From NCBI RefSeq assembly GCF_002943525.1, contig NZ_CP025394.1, forward strand, positions 558,001 through 622,000: a stretch of 64,000 nt of DNA, in the 5' to 3' direction. This DNA is from Kitasatospora sp. MMS16-BH015. Lineage in GTDB: Bacteria > Actinomycetota > Actinomycetes > Streptomycetales > Streptomycetaceae. How positions within the stretch are numbered: the stretch's first letter is position 1; each line of letters opens with the position of its first letter. A program made the position numbers and the translations under genes. The notes beneath the pieces are model-generated. The model had not been told where the DNA came from, searched no databases, and saw only the letters and a program-made list of their open reading frames with translations. Below, piece by piece: positions 25,688-33,749 of the stretch.

Positions 25688-26155
25688 ATGCCGAGGCGTG
25701 ACTACGAGGACGACCCGGACGCCCCCAAGGCGAACAGCCTGGTGCCGGCCGCAAGCGTGGTGTTGGTCGACGCTGAAGGGCGGGTGCTGTTGCAGCGGCG
25801 GGCCGACAACGGGATGTGGGCTCTCCCGGGCGGGAAGCACGAGATCGGTGAGTCCCTGGCCGACTGCGGCATTCGGGAGACCCACGAGGAGACCGGCATC
25901 GAGGTGGAGATCATCGGCTTCGTCGGCACCTACACCAACCCGGGGCACGTCTTCGCGTACGACGACGGCGAGGTACGGCAGGAGTACTCGATCTGCCTGC
26001 TCGCCCGCCCGGTCGACGGCCGGCTCCGCGTCTCTGACGAGTCGTTCGAGCCCGCCTGGTTCACGCCCGAGCAGACCGACGGCCTGCCGATGGTGGCCGC
26101 GATCCGCAAGCGGGTGAACGACTGGCGCGACGGCCGGTACCCCGTCGTCCGCTGA
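25688..26155 (+). CDS. NUDIX hydrolase
   Basis: A 155-residue pyrophosphatase. The Nudix box is intact from GGKHEIGES through RETHEETGI, supplying the Gly, Arg and metal-binding glutamates. The protein follows the MutT-like pattern with an early SVVLVDAEGRVLLQRR strand. It would cleave nucleoside diphosphates linked to another moiety, for example oxidised dNTPs or nucleotide sugars; the exact substrate is not readable. ATG 25688 has GGAGGG 6 nt upstream. Confidence 0.93.
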   Translation: MPRRDYEDDPDAPKANSLVPAASVVLVDAEGRVLLQRRADNGMWALPGGKHEIGESLADCGIRETHEETGIEVEIIGFVGTYTNPGHVFAYDDGEVRQEYSICLLARPVDGRLRVSDESFEPAWFTPEQTDGLPMVAAIRKRVNDWRDGRYPVVR

Positions 26156-26276
26156 ACCGGAAGCACCCGGATGCCCGGTGCTCTCCCACCCCCACTTGAC
26201 GTCGGATAATGGTCAGGCTGCGGACCGACCAGGTCGGCGGCACCCATGGACGGAAGCGACGAGAGGTAGCGGACGG

Positions 26277-26651
26277 ATGACCCTGGAGAAGGGCCGGCGC
26301 GTCAGGTTGGGCGAGGACCTCGGGCTCGGTGAGGCGGTGGCCGGGGAGCACGGGATGGCCGTCGGGTTCCTTTCGCTCGCGGCCGGCCTGGAGGGCACCG
26401 TCGAACGGGTCGACGGGGAGCTGCCGGAGAGCGAGGAGTCCCTCGAGTACCAGCGGCTCACGGCGTTGTTGACCGACTACGGCCACACCATGCCGGAGGC
26501 CAGCCGCGAGCGGCTGGAGTCGCAGATCGCCGAACTCCGACCGGAGTGGGCCGCCCACCAGGAGCGCGGCGCCCAGGTGACGGTACGGGTCCGGCTGGAC
26601 AACGGCTTCGTGCTCGACGGCGCGCACCAGGATGTCCTGATCCCCTTGTGA
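26277..26651 (+). CDS. Small hypothetical protein, possibly with a KOW/SH3-like fold
   Basis: A 124-residue soluble protein starting MTLEKGRRVRLGEDLGLG. Two beta-rich ends (EGTVERVDGELP and VTVRVRLDNGFVL) flank a helical middle (EASRERLESQIAEL), as in small barrel domains with an inserted helix pair. ATG 26277 follows GAGAGG. I do not recognise the family. Confidence 0.6.
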   Translation: MTLEKGRRVRLGEDLGLGEAVAGEHGMAVGFLSLAAGLEGTVERVDGELPESEESLEYQRLTALLTDYGHTMPEASRERLESQIAELRPEWAAHQERGAQVTVRVRLDNGFVLDGAHQDVLIPL

Positions 26652-26739
26652 CGAGCGCGGGGGCTGGCCGGGACGCCCACCGCACTGCCAAGGCAAACCC
26701 GTTCAGGGGACGCAAGGGCGTTGGGTAGTGTGCTACCCC

Positions 26740-27072
26740 ATGGGTCCGGAGCATCCCCTTGTCCGTCATGTCTTCCCCGACCTCGCCGAGGAGTTGATCG
26801 GCCTTCTGCAGGAAGAGGGTGAGGAGGAGCTGGCCCTCCTCGCAGCAGATCTCCGCCTGGTCGCGGAGTGCGGCTGTGGTGACGACTTCTGCCAGAGCTT
26901 CAAAACAGCGCCGCATCCGGCTGGGAAGGCATACGGTCCGGACCATCGGTGCGTGCTGCTGGCGCCAGCGCAAGGCATGCTCGTCCTGGACGTCGTGGAC
27001 ACGCGGATCATGTACGTGGAAGTGCTCCACCGGGACCCCTTGCGGGACATGCGTCTCCCGCAGTCGGAGTAG
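26740..27072 (+). CDS. Small conserved hypothetical protein
   Basis: A 110-residue protein with the motif CGCGDDFCQSF near residue 45, a cluster of three cysteines that could bind a metal, and the C-terminal stretch GMLVLDVVDTRIMYVEVL. I remember similar short proteins in Streptomyces, always unassigned. ATG 26740 matches the conserved start MGPEHPLVRHVFPDLAEEL; GTG 26728 is an alternative with AAGGG about 10 nt upstream. Codon use is less GC-biased than that of the neighbours. Confidence 0.6.
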   Translation: MGPEHPLVRHVFPDLAEELIGLLQEEGEEELALLAADLRLVAECGCGDDFCQSFKTAPHPAGKAYGPDHRCVLLAPAQGMLVLDVVDTRIMYVEVLHRDPLRDMRLPQSE

Positions 27073-27116
27073 GCCATCGGGGCTTCGGTGTCAGCAGCCG
27101 GATCTAGCATCAGCTC

Positions 27117-27929
27117 ATGACCCCTGAGCTCCTGTCGGTCGTCCGGGCCGCGCTCCCTGCTGGCCGGATGATCAGGTCGGACGAGGGCAACGGAGAGGTC
27201 CGAGCCCTCTGGATGTCCGACGGGCCGACCAAGGCCGGACTCTGGGCGCAGCTGTACGGCGACCACCGCCGCACTGGCGTCTGGCCGCTGCTCCTCGATT
27301 CCCGAGACCCGCACGACGGCGAGTTCAGGCCGTGGGGCGCCGGCGAGCTCTTCCCTGAACGGATGTCGTCTCCGGAGGCCCACGACGCCGCCGAGCTTCT
27401 CGGGAGGTGGTGGCGGAGCTACACCAGCGTGGACGACGAGGAGGACGTGCTGTCGCCGGCTGACCGGCTGGCTGTCACCGCGCCCTTCGGTCGGGTGTGG
27501 CCGGGGCCTGCCCCGGCCCTCCGGCCGACCGCAGACCCGATGGCCACGGCCGTCGACTACGCGCGCCACTTCCTCGCTCGCCGACCGCACTCCCGGCTGG
27601 GCCTGGTCGCGGCCGGCTCGGGAGCACACGCCCTCGCCGCCGTCGGCTGGGACGGGCCCGTCAACTACGCCAACGACACCGCCGAGTTCGCCGCCGTCGT
27701 GGCCGACTGGGAGGAGCGGTTCGGCGCCCGGGTCGTGGGCGTCGGCTCCGCGACGCTCCACCTGAGCGTCGCCGCGCCGCCGACCACGGCAACCGAGGCT
27801 CTCCTGGTGGCCGCCGAACACTTCGCGTTCTGCCCGGACAACATCTGGCAGAACCACCACCCGCACACAGTGGCCGCGTACGCGGGGCGGCTCATCGGCT
27901 GCCACGGCTGGGACTTCTGGTGGGACTGA
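27117..27929 (+). CDS. DUF4253 protein
   Basis: A 270-residue soluble protein. The C-terminal third (EFAAVVADWEERFGARVVG, EHFAFCPDNIW and a final GWDFWWD) is the DUF4253 signature. Members are frequent in actinobacteria and often found in SMI1/KNR4-like or polymorphic-toxin immunity contexts, but the function is not established. No toxin gene is adjacent. ATG 27117 is the first start in frame. It is convergent with the ABC exporter genes. Confidence 0.8.
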   Translation: MTPELLSVVRAALPAGRMIRSDEGNGEVRALWMSDGPTKAGLWAQLYGDHRRTGVWPLLLDSRDPHDGEFRPWGAGELFPERMSSPEAHDAAELLGRWWRSYTSVDDEEDVLSPADRLAVTAPFGRVWPGPAPALRPTADPMATAVDYARHFLARRPHSRLGLVAAGSGAHALAAVGWDGPVNYANDTAEFAAVVADWEERFGARVVGVGSATLHLSVAAPPTTATEALLVAAEHFAFCPDNIWQNHHPHTVAAYAGRLIGCHGWDFWWD

Positions 27930-27965
27930 CCTGACTCGTCAGCGCGCTCCCGGCGGGCCGGGGCG

Positions 27966-28835
27966 TCAGCGGGCCAGGCGTCCCAGCAGGGAGGAGGCGA
28001 CGGTGATGCCGGCGGCGGTGGCGAGGGCGAGGACGGCGAAGTCGAGGGGGAGGTGGGACGGGGTGCCGATCAGGAGGCCGCGGAGGGCGTCGACCTGGTA
28101 GCTGAGGGGGTTGGCCTTGCTGACGGCTTGGAGCCAGCCGGGCATCAGGTGGACGGGGTAGAGGGCATTGGAGCCGAAGAAGAGCGGCATGGTGATGGCC
28201 TGGCCGATGCCCATCAGCCGGTCGCGGGTGAGCACCACGCCGGCGATCGCCATCGAGAGGCAGGAGAAGAAGGCCGAGCCGAGCACCACGGCGGCGGCGA
28301 CGCCGAGCAGGCGCAGCGGGTTGGCCGTCATGCCGACGCCGAGCACCGCCGCCAGGACGACCACCACGGCGGCCTGGATCACCGCCTTCACCCCGGCGGC
28401 GAACGCCTTGCCGGTGACCAGGGCGGCCCGCGGGGTCGGGGTCACCAGGAGTTTGGTGAGCACCCCGGAGTCCCGCTCCCAGATGATCATGATGCCGTAG
28501 AAGATCGAGATGAACATCGCCGACTGCGCGATGATCCCCGGCGCCAGGTAGTCGAGGTAGGGGATGCCGCCGGTCGGGATGGCCTTGAGGCGGGTGAAGG
28601 TCTCGCCGAAGATCAGCAGCCAGAGCGCGGGCTGGATCGCCCGGGTGTACAGCTCGGTGCGGTCGTGGCGCAGCTTCTGCAGCTCCACCGTGCACATCGC
28701 GACCACCCGCGCGGGCACCACCCGCCAGCCGGTCCGCGCCCTCGGCGGGACCAGCAGCAGCCCGAGCTCGGCGGCAGGATCCGCACCGGCCGGCTCAGCC
28801 GACCCGGCCGGCGGTACGACGGGTACGACGGACAT
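27966..28835 (-). CDS. ABC-2 type transporter permease (DrrB-like)
   Basis: A 289-residue integral membrane protein. A cytosolic N-terminus of about 55 residues leads into six hydrophobic helices; ALWLLIFGETF, YLDYLAPGIIAQSAMF, TKLLVTPTPRAALV and ANPLSYQVDALR are the usual ABC-2 permease landmarks. With the adjacent ATPase it would form an exporter for a drug or lipid-like compound. ATG 28835 has AAGGAGG 8 nt upstream; GTG 28838 is equally placed. The start lies 41 nt inside the ATPase gene, indicating tight coupling. Confidence 0.9.
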   Translation of the reverse strand: MSVVPVVPPAGSAEPAGADPAAELGLLLVPPRARTGWRVVPARVVAMCTVELQKLRHDRTELYTRAIQPALWLLIFGETFTRLKAIPTGGIPYLDYLAPGIIAQSAMFISIFYGIMIIWERDSGVLTKLLVTPTPRAALVTGKAFAAGVKAVIQAAVVVVLAAVLGVGMTANPLRLLGVAAAVVLGSAFFSCLSMAIAGVVLTRDRLMGIGQAITMPLFFGSNALYPVHLMPGWLQAVSKANPLSYQVDALRGLLIGTPSHLPLDFAVLALATAAGITVASSLLGRLAR

Positions 28836-29676
28836 CACCGAAACCTCCTTCTGTGGCCTCGCCGTTCTCGCCGCGGGTCAGCCCGCGGCCCGAGTAGTGC
28901 CGGAACACGTCGTCCAGGGTGGGCTCGGCCAGGGCGGGATCCTGCTCCCGCACCTGGGCCTTGAGCTCCTCGGGCGTGCCGAGGGCCCGGATCCGGCCCC
29001 GGTCCATCAGGGCGATCCGGTCGCAGTGCCGGTCGGCCTCGTCCATGTAGTGCGTGGTGACCAGGACGGTCATCCCGGTCGCCCGCCGCACCGCGTCCAC
29101 CCGCTCCCAGACCCCCGCCCGCGCGATCGGGTCGAGCCCGATGGTCGGCTCGTCGAGCACCAGCAGCCGGGGCGCGCTGACCAGCGCCTGCGCCAGCTCC
29201 AACCGCCGGACCATGCCGCCCGAGTACGTCGCGGCCATCCGGTCGGCCGCCTCGGTGAGGTCCACCGCCACCAGCGCCTGGGCCACCCGGGCCGCCCGCT
29301 CGGAGCGGGGCACGTCGAAGACCCGGGCGAAGAGTTCGACGTTCTCCCGCCCGGTCAGCCCGCCGTCGGCGGAGAGCTGCTGCGGTACGTAGCCGAGCAG
29401 CCGCCGCACCTCGGTGCGCTCCCGCCCGGCGTCGTGCCCGAACACCCGCACCATCCCGGCCGGCGTCGGCAGCAGCGTGGTGATCGCCCGGATCGTGGTG
29501 GTCTTCCCGGCCCCGTTCGGCCCGAGCAGCCCGAACACCTCACCCGTGTGCACGGTCAGGTCGACCCCGTCCACCGCCCGGGTCCCGCCCTCCTTCCGCC
29601 GGCCCCGCTGGAACGTGTACTCCAGCCCGTGGCAGACCACGGCCTCGGTACCGCCGCTCTCGCTCACCGCACTCAC
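28795..29676 (-). CDS. ABC transporter ATP-binding protein (DrrA-like)
   Basis: A 293-residue ATPase. Walker A is GPNGAGKTT, the signature motif TYSGGMVRR, Walker B LLVLDEPTIGLD and the switch His lies in VLVTTHYMDEAD. The C-terminal tail after ALAEPTLDDVFRHYSGR matches the DrrA/CcmA-type drug exporters. GTG 29676 overlaps the MarR stop by 4 nt, so regulator, ATPase and permease form one operon. Confidence 0.93.
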   Translation of the reverse strand: MSAVSESGGTEAVVCHGLEYTFQRGRRKEGGTRAVDGVDLTVHTGEVFGLLGPNGAGKTTTIRAITTLLPTPAGMVRVFGHDAGRERTEVRRLLGYVPQQLSADGGLTGRENVELFARVFDVPRSERAARVAQALVAVDLTEAADRMAATYSGGMVRRLELAQALVSAPRLLVLDEPTIGLDPIARAGVWERVDAVRRATGMTVLVTTHYMDEADRHCDRIALMDRGRIRALGTPEELKAQVREQDPALAEPTLDDVFRHYSGRGLTRGENGEATEGGFGDVRRTRRTAGRVG

Positions 29677-30230
29677 CCCGCCCTCCCGTTGCCCTGGAAC
29701 GAATCGCCCGGAGCCGAACCTCCTACGGACGCGCCGCCCGGGAGCAAGCCATCCGAACCCGAGTCCCCCGCCTCTCGCAGGCCCTCGGCGACTGCGCGCA
29801 GCGCCGGCAGCGCGGCGGTCAGGGTCGCCCGCTGTTCGGCGGGCAGGCCGGCGACCACTTCGTTGACCAGCGCCGTCCGGCGGGCCTGCCAGGCCGAGAG
29901 CCGGGCGACCGCCTCGGGGGTGGCGTGCAGCAGGGCGGCCCGCCGGTCCGCCGGGTCGGTCTCCCGGCGCAGCAGGCCGAGCCCGATCAGCTGGTTGACC
30001 AGGGTGGAGACCGAGTTACCCGCCAGGCAGAGCTCCCGCGCGGCCTCCGACACCCGCAGCCCCGGCGTATCGATCACCAACCGCAGCAGCTCCACCTGCG
30101 CACCGCGCAGCCTCGGCTCGGTCAGCCGCTCCCGCAGCCTGCGCCGCACCAGCCGCTGGATCCCCACCAGCAGCCCGGCCAGTTCCCCGCCGAGCGCCCC
30201 CTCGGGCGCCCCGAGCCCTTTTGTCGTCAC
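29673..30230 (-). CDS. MarR-family transcriptional regulator
   Basis: A 185-residue winged-helix regulator: GAQVELLRLVIDTPG, LRVSEAARELCLAGNSVSTLVNQL (recognition helix) and the wing RRETDPADRRAA. A Gly/Ser-rich tail follows. It is first in an operon with the ABC exporter and is the likely repressor of that operon, released by the exported compound or its relatives. The GTG at 30230 sits exactly where transcription from the -10 box at 30237-30242 should begin, so the mRNA is probably leaderless. Confidence 0.88.
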   Translation of the reverse strand: MTTKGLGAPEGALGGELAGLLVGIQRLVRRRLRERLTEPRLRGAQVELLRLVIDTPGLRVSEAARELCLAGNSVSTLVNQLIGLGLLRRETDPADRRAALLHATPEAVARLSAWQARRTALVNEVVAGLPAEQRATLTAALPALRAVAEGLREAGDSGSDGLLPGGASVGGSAPGDSFQGNGRAG

Positions 30231-30236
30231 ACTGTC

Positions 30237-30256
30237 ATATTAGCTCTCACTGAGAG
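30237..30256 (-). promoter_or_regulatory. -10 box and MarR-type operator of the ABC exporter operon
   Basis: On the minus strand TAATAT (30242-30237) ends 6 nt before GTG 30230. Directly upstream, between -10 and the -35 region, lies the perfect dyad CTCTC-ACT-GAGAG (30244-30256). Binding there would block RNA polymerase. No good -35 hexamer was seen. Confidence 0.55.
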
Positions 30257-30302
30257 GCATCTGGCTAGACCGAGAACAAGGAAAGACAGCCCGATCCGTG
30301 GC

Positions 30303-31097
30303 TCAGGTGGACTCGGTCGCGCCGAGCAGGAGATCACCCAGGCAGCAGGCCGGCCCGGGCACCGCGTGGTCGGGGCGTGGGCCAGACGCGCGCCGGGTGC
30401 GGTCGAGTTCGGCGCCGGCCAGGACTGCGGCGTGGACCGCGCGGGCCAGGCGGGCACCCCAGGTGGAGCGGGGTCCGCCAAAGAGATCGGGGGTGAGGCC
30501 GGGGGCAGGGGTGCGGACGGCGATGCAGACGGCGTCGGACGGGGTGCCCGAGCAGTCGTAGCCGGCGTCGAGCAGCGCCTGCACCTTGGCCTCGGTCGCG
30601 GTGGCCAGCAGGTTGACCAGCCCGGCGTCGCCGACCGGGGCCGGTACGACGGCGAGGATGTTGATGGTGCCCGGTACGTAGCGGCGGCCGGGGAGCGCCA
30701 CGGCGGCAGGGCCCGCATCCGGGGCCGACGGCGCGAACGAGGCCGACGCCGGGGCAGCGGCGGCGGCCCAGGTGGGGACGCCGATGCCGGTGGTCACCAC
30801 GGCGGTCACGTCGGTGTCCTCGGCCCAGGTGGCGTCGTCGACCTGGGCCGCCGTCATGAGGCCGACACCCGGGCCGGTCAGGCCCTCGGCGGCGGCGAGT
30901 TCGGCCAGGTGCTGCGCCGGGTCCATCCGTGCATAGCCGGGCCGGACTTGGGCGTTGAGCACCCAGCCGCGTTCGCCGAGACCGCCGCCGAGCACCGCAC
31001 TGCTCACCATCCGCCAGCCGGGGCCGGCCCGCCAGACCAGGTGGTGACGGCAGGCGCCGTCCTCCATCCGAGCACCCCGCGCCACCCTCGGCCGCAC
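30303..31097 (-). CDS. cbiZ: Adenosylcobinamide amidohydrolase
   Basis: A 264-residue enzyme with the CbiZ signature: HHLVWRAGPGWRMVSSAVLG, GGLGERGWVLNAQV, GVGLMTAAQVDD and AVVTTGIGVPTWA, followed by TINILAVV. CbiZ cleaves the aminopropanol side chain of (adenosyl)cobinamide to give cobyric acid, allowing salvage of incomplete corrinoids. It lies divergent from a cobalamin-riboswitch-controlled BtuFCD-like importer, which supports the call. GTG 31097 was chosen as start; ATG 31067 is an alternative, and neither ribosome site is decisive. Confidence 0.88.
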   Translation of the reverse strand: MRPRVARGARMEDGACRHHLVWRAGPGWRMVSSAVLGGGLGERGWVLNAQVRPGYARMDPAQHLAELAAAEGLTGPGVGLMTAAQVDDATWAEDTDVTAVVTTGIGVPTWAAAAAPASASFAPSAPDAGPAAVALPGRRYVPGTINILAVVPAPVGDAGLVNLLATATEAKVQALLDAGYDCSGTPSDAVCIAVRTPAPGLTPDLFGGPRSTWGARLARAVHAAVLAGAELDRTRRASGPRPDHAVPGPACCLGDLLLGATEST

Positions 31098-31352
31098 CTT
31101 CGCCCCGCCCAACTCTCACTCCCGTCACGACGAGCCCCCGACGGCCCGCCGGGCGAGCCTAACCCGGCCCGAGCAGACCGATGATCACAGCAGTGGACCG
31201 TCACCACCGACCCCACCGAAGCACCATCACCGACCGCGCCGCATCACCACGAGCTGCCGCGCCACACCACCACGACCTGCCGCACGGCCGCCCACGCGGC
31301 CGACCCATTCGCCGCGCCGGACCACCACGGCCTCAACCCCGTGTTAGTGTCG

Positions 31353-31394
31353 CGCTGCCGGACACCTGCAGAATCGTGCAGGTGTCCGACAGCG
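31353..31394 (+). promoter_or_regulatory. Long hairpin at the 5' end of the B12 riboswitch leader
   Basis: The arm CGGACACCTGCA (31359-31370) pairs with 31377-31388 around GAATCG; after one mismatch, five further pairs (CGCTG with CAGCG) extend the stem to 31353 and 31394. A TAGTGT -10-like box lies just upstream (31345-31350), so the hairpin would form at the very start of the transcript. Confidence 0.6.
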
Positions 31395-31606
31395 TGTCAG
31401 GCAGCGAAGCCGGTGACGCCCAGCACGAACGGGCCACTCCGGCGCTGTCCCGCAACTGTGAGGCCCCGCCCGGGGCCGAGCCAGGTCGCCTCCTGCCGCG
31501 CTCCGACATCGACCCTCGCAGGAAGGGGCGATCCGTCCCAGCCGGTCTGCCTTCGGTGCTGCCGTCCGGCGGATCGACCGCTTCCCGACCGCACAGGAGG
31601 AAGCGG
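31395..31606 (+). promoter_or_regulatory. Cobalamin (B12) riboswitch upstream of BtuFCD-like genes
   Basis: The leader has the cobalamin aptamer landmarks in order: GAAGCCGGTGACGCC (from 31406), the conserved GTCCCGCAACTGTGA (31447-31461), and the B12 box GAGCCAGGTCGCCTCCTGCC (31479-31498). Near the start codon CCGCTTCC (31578-31585) pairs perfectly with GGAAGCGG (31599-31606), overlapping the AGGAGG ribosome site (31595-31600). Ligand binding would thus shut off translation of the importer when B12 is plentiful. Confidence 0.88.
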
Positions 31607-31609
31607 CGC

Positions 31610-32617
31610 ATGACGCCCCACCCCGACCAGCTCCGGCCGCGCTCGCCGCTCGCCCGCACCCTCGCCACCGCGACGGCGCTCCTGGCGGCCACCGCCCTGC
31701 TGACCGGCTGCGGAAGTTCGGGGGGCTCCGGCAGCTCCGGGAGCGCGGGCGGCAGCGGCTCTCCCTCGGCCGCCGCCGCGTCCTTCCCGGCCACCGTGAC
31801 CGCCGCCAACGGCGCCGTGACCCTCAAGAGCCAGCCGCAGCACATCGTCTCGCTCTCCCCCACGGCCACCGAGGACCTCTACGCGGTGGGCGCCGGCAAG
31901 CAGGTCGTCGCGGTCGACTCCTCCTCCAACTACCCGACCGGCGTACCGACTTCGACGCTCAGCGGGCTCACCCCGAACATCGAGGCCATCGTCGTCTACC
32001 ACCCCGACCTGGTGATCGCCTCGCAGGACACCAACGGGCTGGTGGCCGGCCTCACCAAGCTCGGCGTGCCCGTCATGATCGAGCCGGCCGCCGCCAAGCT
32101 GGACGACGCGTACCAGCAGATCGAGCGGATCGGCCAGGCCACCGGGCACAGCGCCGAGGCGAGCAAGACGGTCACCGACATGAAGACGAAGATCGCCGAC
32201 ACGGTGAAGCAGGCCGGCAGCGGCCACACCGACCAGAGCTACTTCTGGGAGGTCAGCGCCAACCCCTACTACTCGGCCACCTCTACCACCTTCGTCGGCC
32301 AGGTCGCCTCGCTGTTCGGCCTGAAGAACATCGCCGACGCCGCCGCCAAGACCGCCGACGGCGGCTACCCGCAGCTGGCGCAGGAGTACATCGTCTCGGC
32401 CCAGCCGCAGCTGATCTTCCTGACCGACAGCGGCGCGGCCAGCGGCGGCCAGACCGCCCAGGTGGTCGCGGCCCGGCCCGGCTGGAACACCGTGCCCGCC
32501 GTGAAGAACAACCGGATCGTCGCCCTGAACGAGGACATCGCCTCGCGCTGGGGGCCGCGCCTGCCCGAGCTGGTCACCGCCATCGCGCAGGCCGTCCAGA
32601 AGGCCCCGGCCCAGTGA
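31610..32617 (+). CDS. ABC transporter substrate-binding lipoprotein, BtuF-like (cobalamin/cobinamide)
   Basis: A 335-residue exported protein with a lipobox (ALLTGCGSS, lipidated Cys about residue 35), a Gly/Ser linker and a periplasmic-binding-protein type III fold: HIVSLSPTATEDLYAVGAG at the start and ISRW-type helices later (NEDIASRWGPRLPELV). This group binds siderophores, haem or corrinoids. The riboswitch directly upstream and the divergent CbiZ gene make corrinoids the likely ligand. ATG 31610 lies 9 nt after AGGAGG. The permease starts 19 bp downstream. Confidence 0.92.
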   Translation: MTPHPDQLRPRSPLARTLATATALLAATALLTGCGSSGGSGSSGSAGGSGSPSAAAASFPATVTAANGAVTLKSQPQHIVSLSPTATEDLYAVGAGKQVVAVDSSSNYPTGVPTSTLSGLTPNIEAIVVYHPDLVIASQDTNGLVAGLTKLGVPVMIEPAAAKLDDAYQQIERIGQATGHSAEASKTVTDMKTKIADTVKQAGSGHTDQSYFWEVSANPYYSATSTTFVGQVASLFGLKNIADAAAKTADGGYPQLAQEYIVSAQPQLIFLTDSGAASGGQTAQVVAARPGWNTVPAVKNNRIVALNEDIASRWGPRLPELVTAIAQAVQKAPAQ

Positions 32618-32636
32618 CCGAGGGCGAGCTGACGGC

Positions 32637-33749
32637 GTGACCGCCGAGGGGGACGAGCCGGCCCAGGCCCCGAGCGGCCCGGCGACCGCGGCAGCGACGA
32701 CCGCAGAAGCAACAAGCGACATCGGCGCCGGCCGCCCCGCCCGCACCCTGCGGGCCTACGGCCTCGCGGTGGCCTTCCTGGTCGCGGCGGTGCTGGTCGG
32801 CGCGATGGCCGGGGCGGCGAACCTCAACCCGTTCGCCACGGCCGCCGCGCTGCTCGACCGGCTGCCGCTGGTGCACCTGGGCTCGGGGCTGGACCAGCTC
32901 GACCAGGCCGTGCTGTTCCAGATCCGGCTGCCCCGGGTGGTGCTCGGGGCACTGGTCGGCGGGGCCCTCGCGCTGGCCGGGGCCGGGTACCAGGGGGTGT
33001 TCCGCAACCCGCTGGTCGACTCCTCGCTGCTCGGCTCCTCCGCCGGGGCCGGCCTCGGCGCCACCATCGCGATCGTCTCGCTGGGCGGCTCCTCGCCGCA
33101 GGCGGTACCGATCGCGGCCTTCGTCGGCTCGCTCACCGGCGTGGCCTTCGCCTACCTGGCGGGGGCGGCGAGCGGCACCGGCACGGCCACCCTGCTGCTG
33201 GCCGGGCTCGCGGTCTCGATGTTCCTGACCGCCGTCCAGACCTACGTGCTGCAACGCTCCACCGAGTCGATCCAGCAGGTGTACACCTGGCTGCTCGGGT
33301 CGCTCTCCACCTCCTCCTGGGACCGCGCCTGGCAGATGCTGCCCTACCTGGCGGTGGCCGGCACGGTCGTGCTGCTGCACGGGCGCCACCTCGACGTGCT
33401 CTCGGTCGGCGACGAGGAGGCCCGCTCGCTGGGCCTGCACCCCGGGCGGATCCGGCTGACCGTGGTCACCGCCTGCGCGCTGGCCGCCGCGAGCGCGGTG
33501 GCGGTCAGCGGCCTGATCGGCTTCGTCGGGATCATCGTCCCGCACGCGGTACGCCGCCTGGCCGGCTCCTCCTACCGCCACGTGCTGCCGCTCTCCCTCC
33601 TGGTCGGCGCGGCCTTCCTGGTGCTCGCCGACACGCTGGCCCGCACCGTGGTCGCCCCGGCCGAACTGCCCATCGGCGTGGTCACGGCCCTGATCGGCTC
33701 CCCGCTCTTCGTCTGGATCCTCCGCTCCACCAGGGCGGTGCGGACGTGA
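32637..33749 (+). CDS. FecCD/BtuC-family ABC permease
   Basis: A 370-residue integral membrane protein with about ten transmembrane helices. Family landmarks are LPRVVLGALVGGALALAGAGYQG, FRNPLVDSSLLGSSAGAGLGA, ARSLGLHPGR and GLIGFVGIIVPHAVRR, the last contacting the ATPase. GTG 32637 follows the BtuF-like gene. An N-terminal Ala/Thr-rich cytosolic extension of about 35 residues precedes the first helix. With its neighbours it should import a corrinoid. Confidence 0.93.
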   Translation: MTAEGDEPAQAPSGPATAAATTAEATSDIGAGRPARTLRAYGLAVAFLVAAVLVGAMAGAANLNPFATAAALLDRLPLVHLGSGLDQLDQAVLFQIRLPRVVLGALVGGALALAGAGYQGVFRNPLVDSSLLGSSAGAGLGATIAIVSLGGSSPQAVPIAAFVGSLTGVAFAYLAGAASGTGTATLLLAGLAVSMFLTAVQTYVLQRSTESIQQVYTWLLGSLSTSSWDRAWQMLPYLAVAGTVVLLHGRHLDVLSVGDEEARSLGLHPGRIRLTVVTACALAAASAVAVSGLIGFVGIIVPHAVRRLAGSSYRHVLPLSLLVGAAFLVLADTLARTVVAPAELPIGVVTALIGSPLFVWILRSTRAVRT

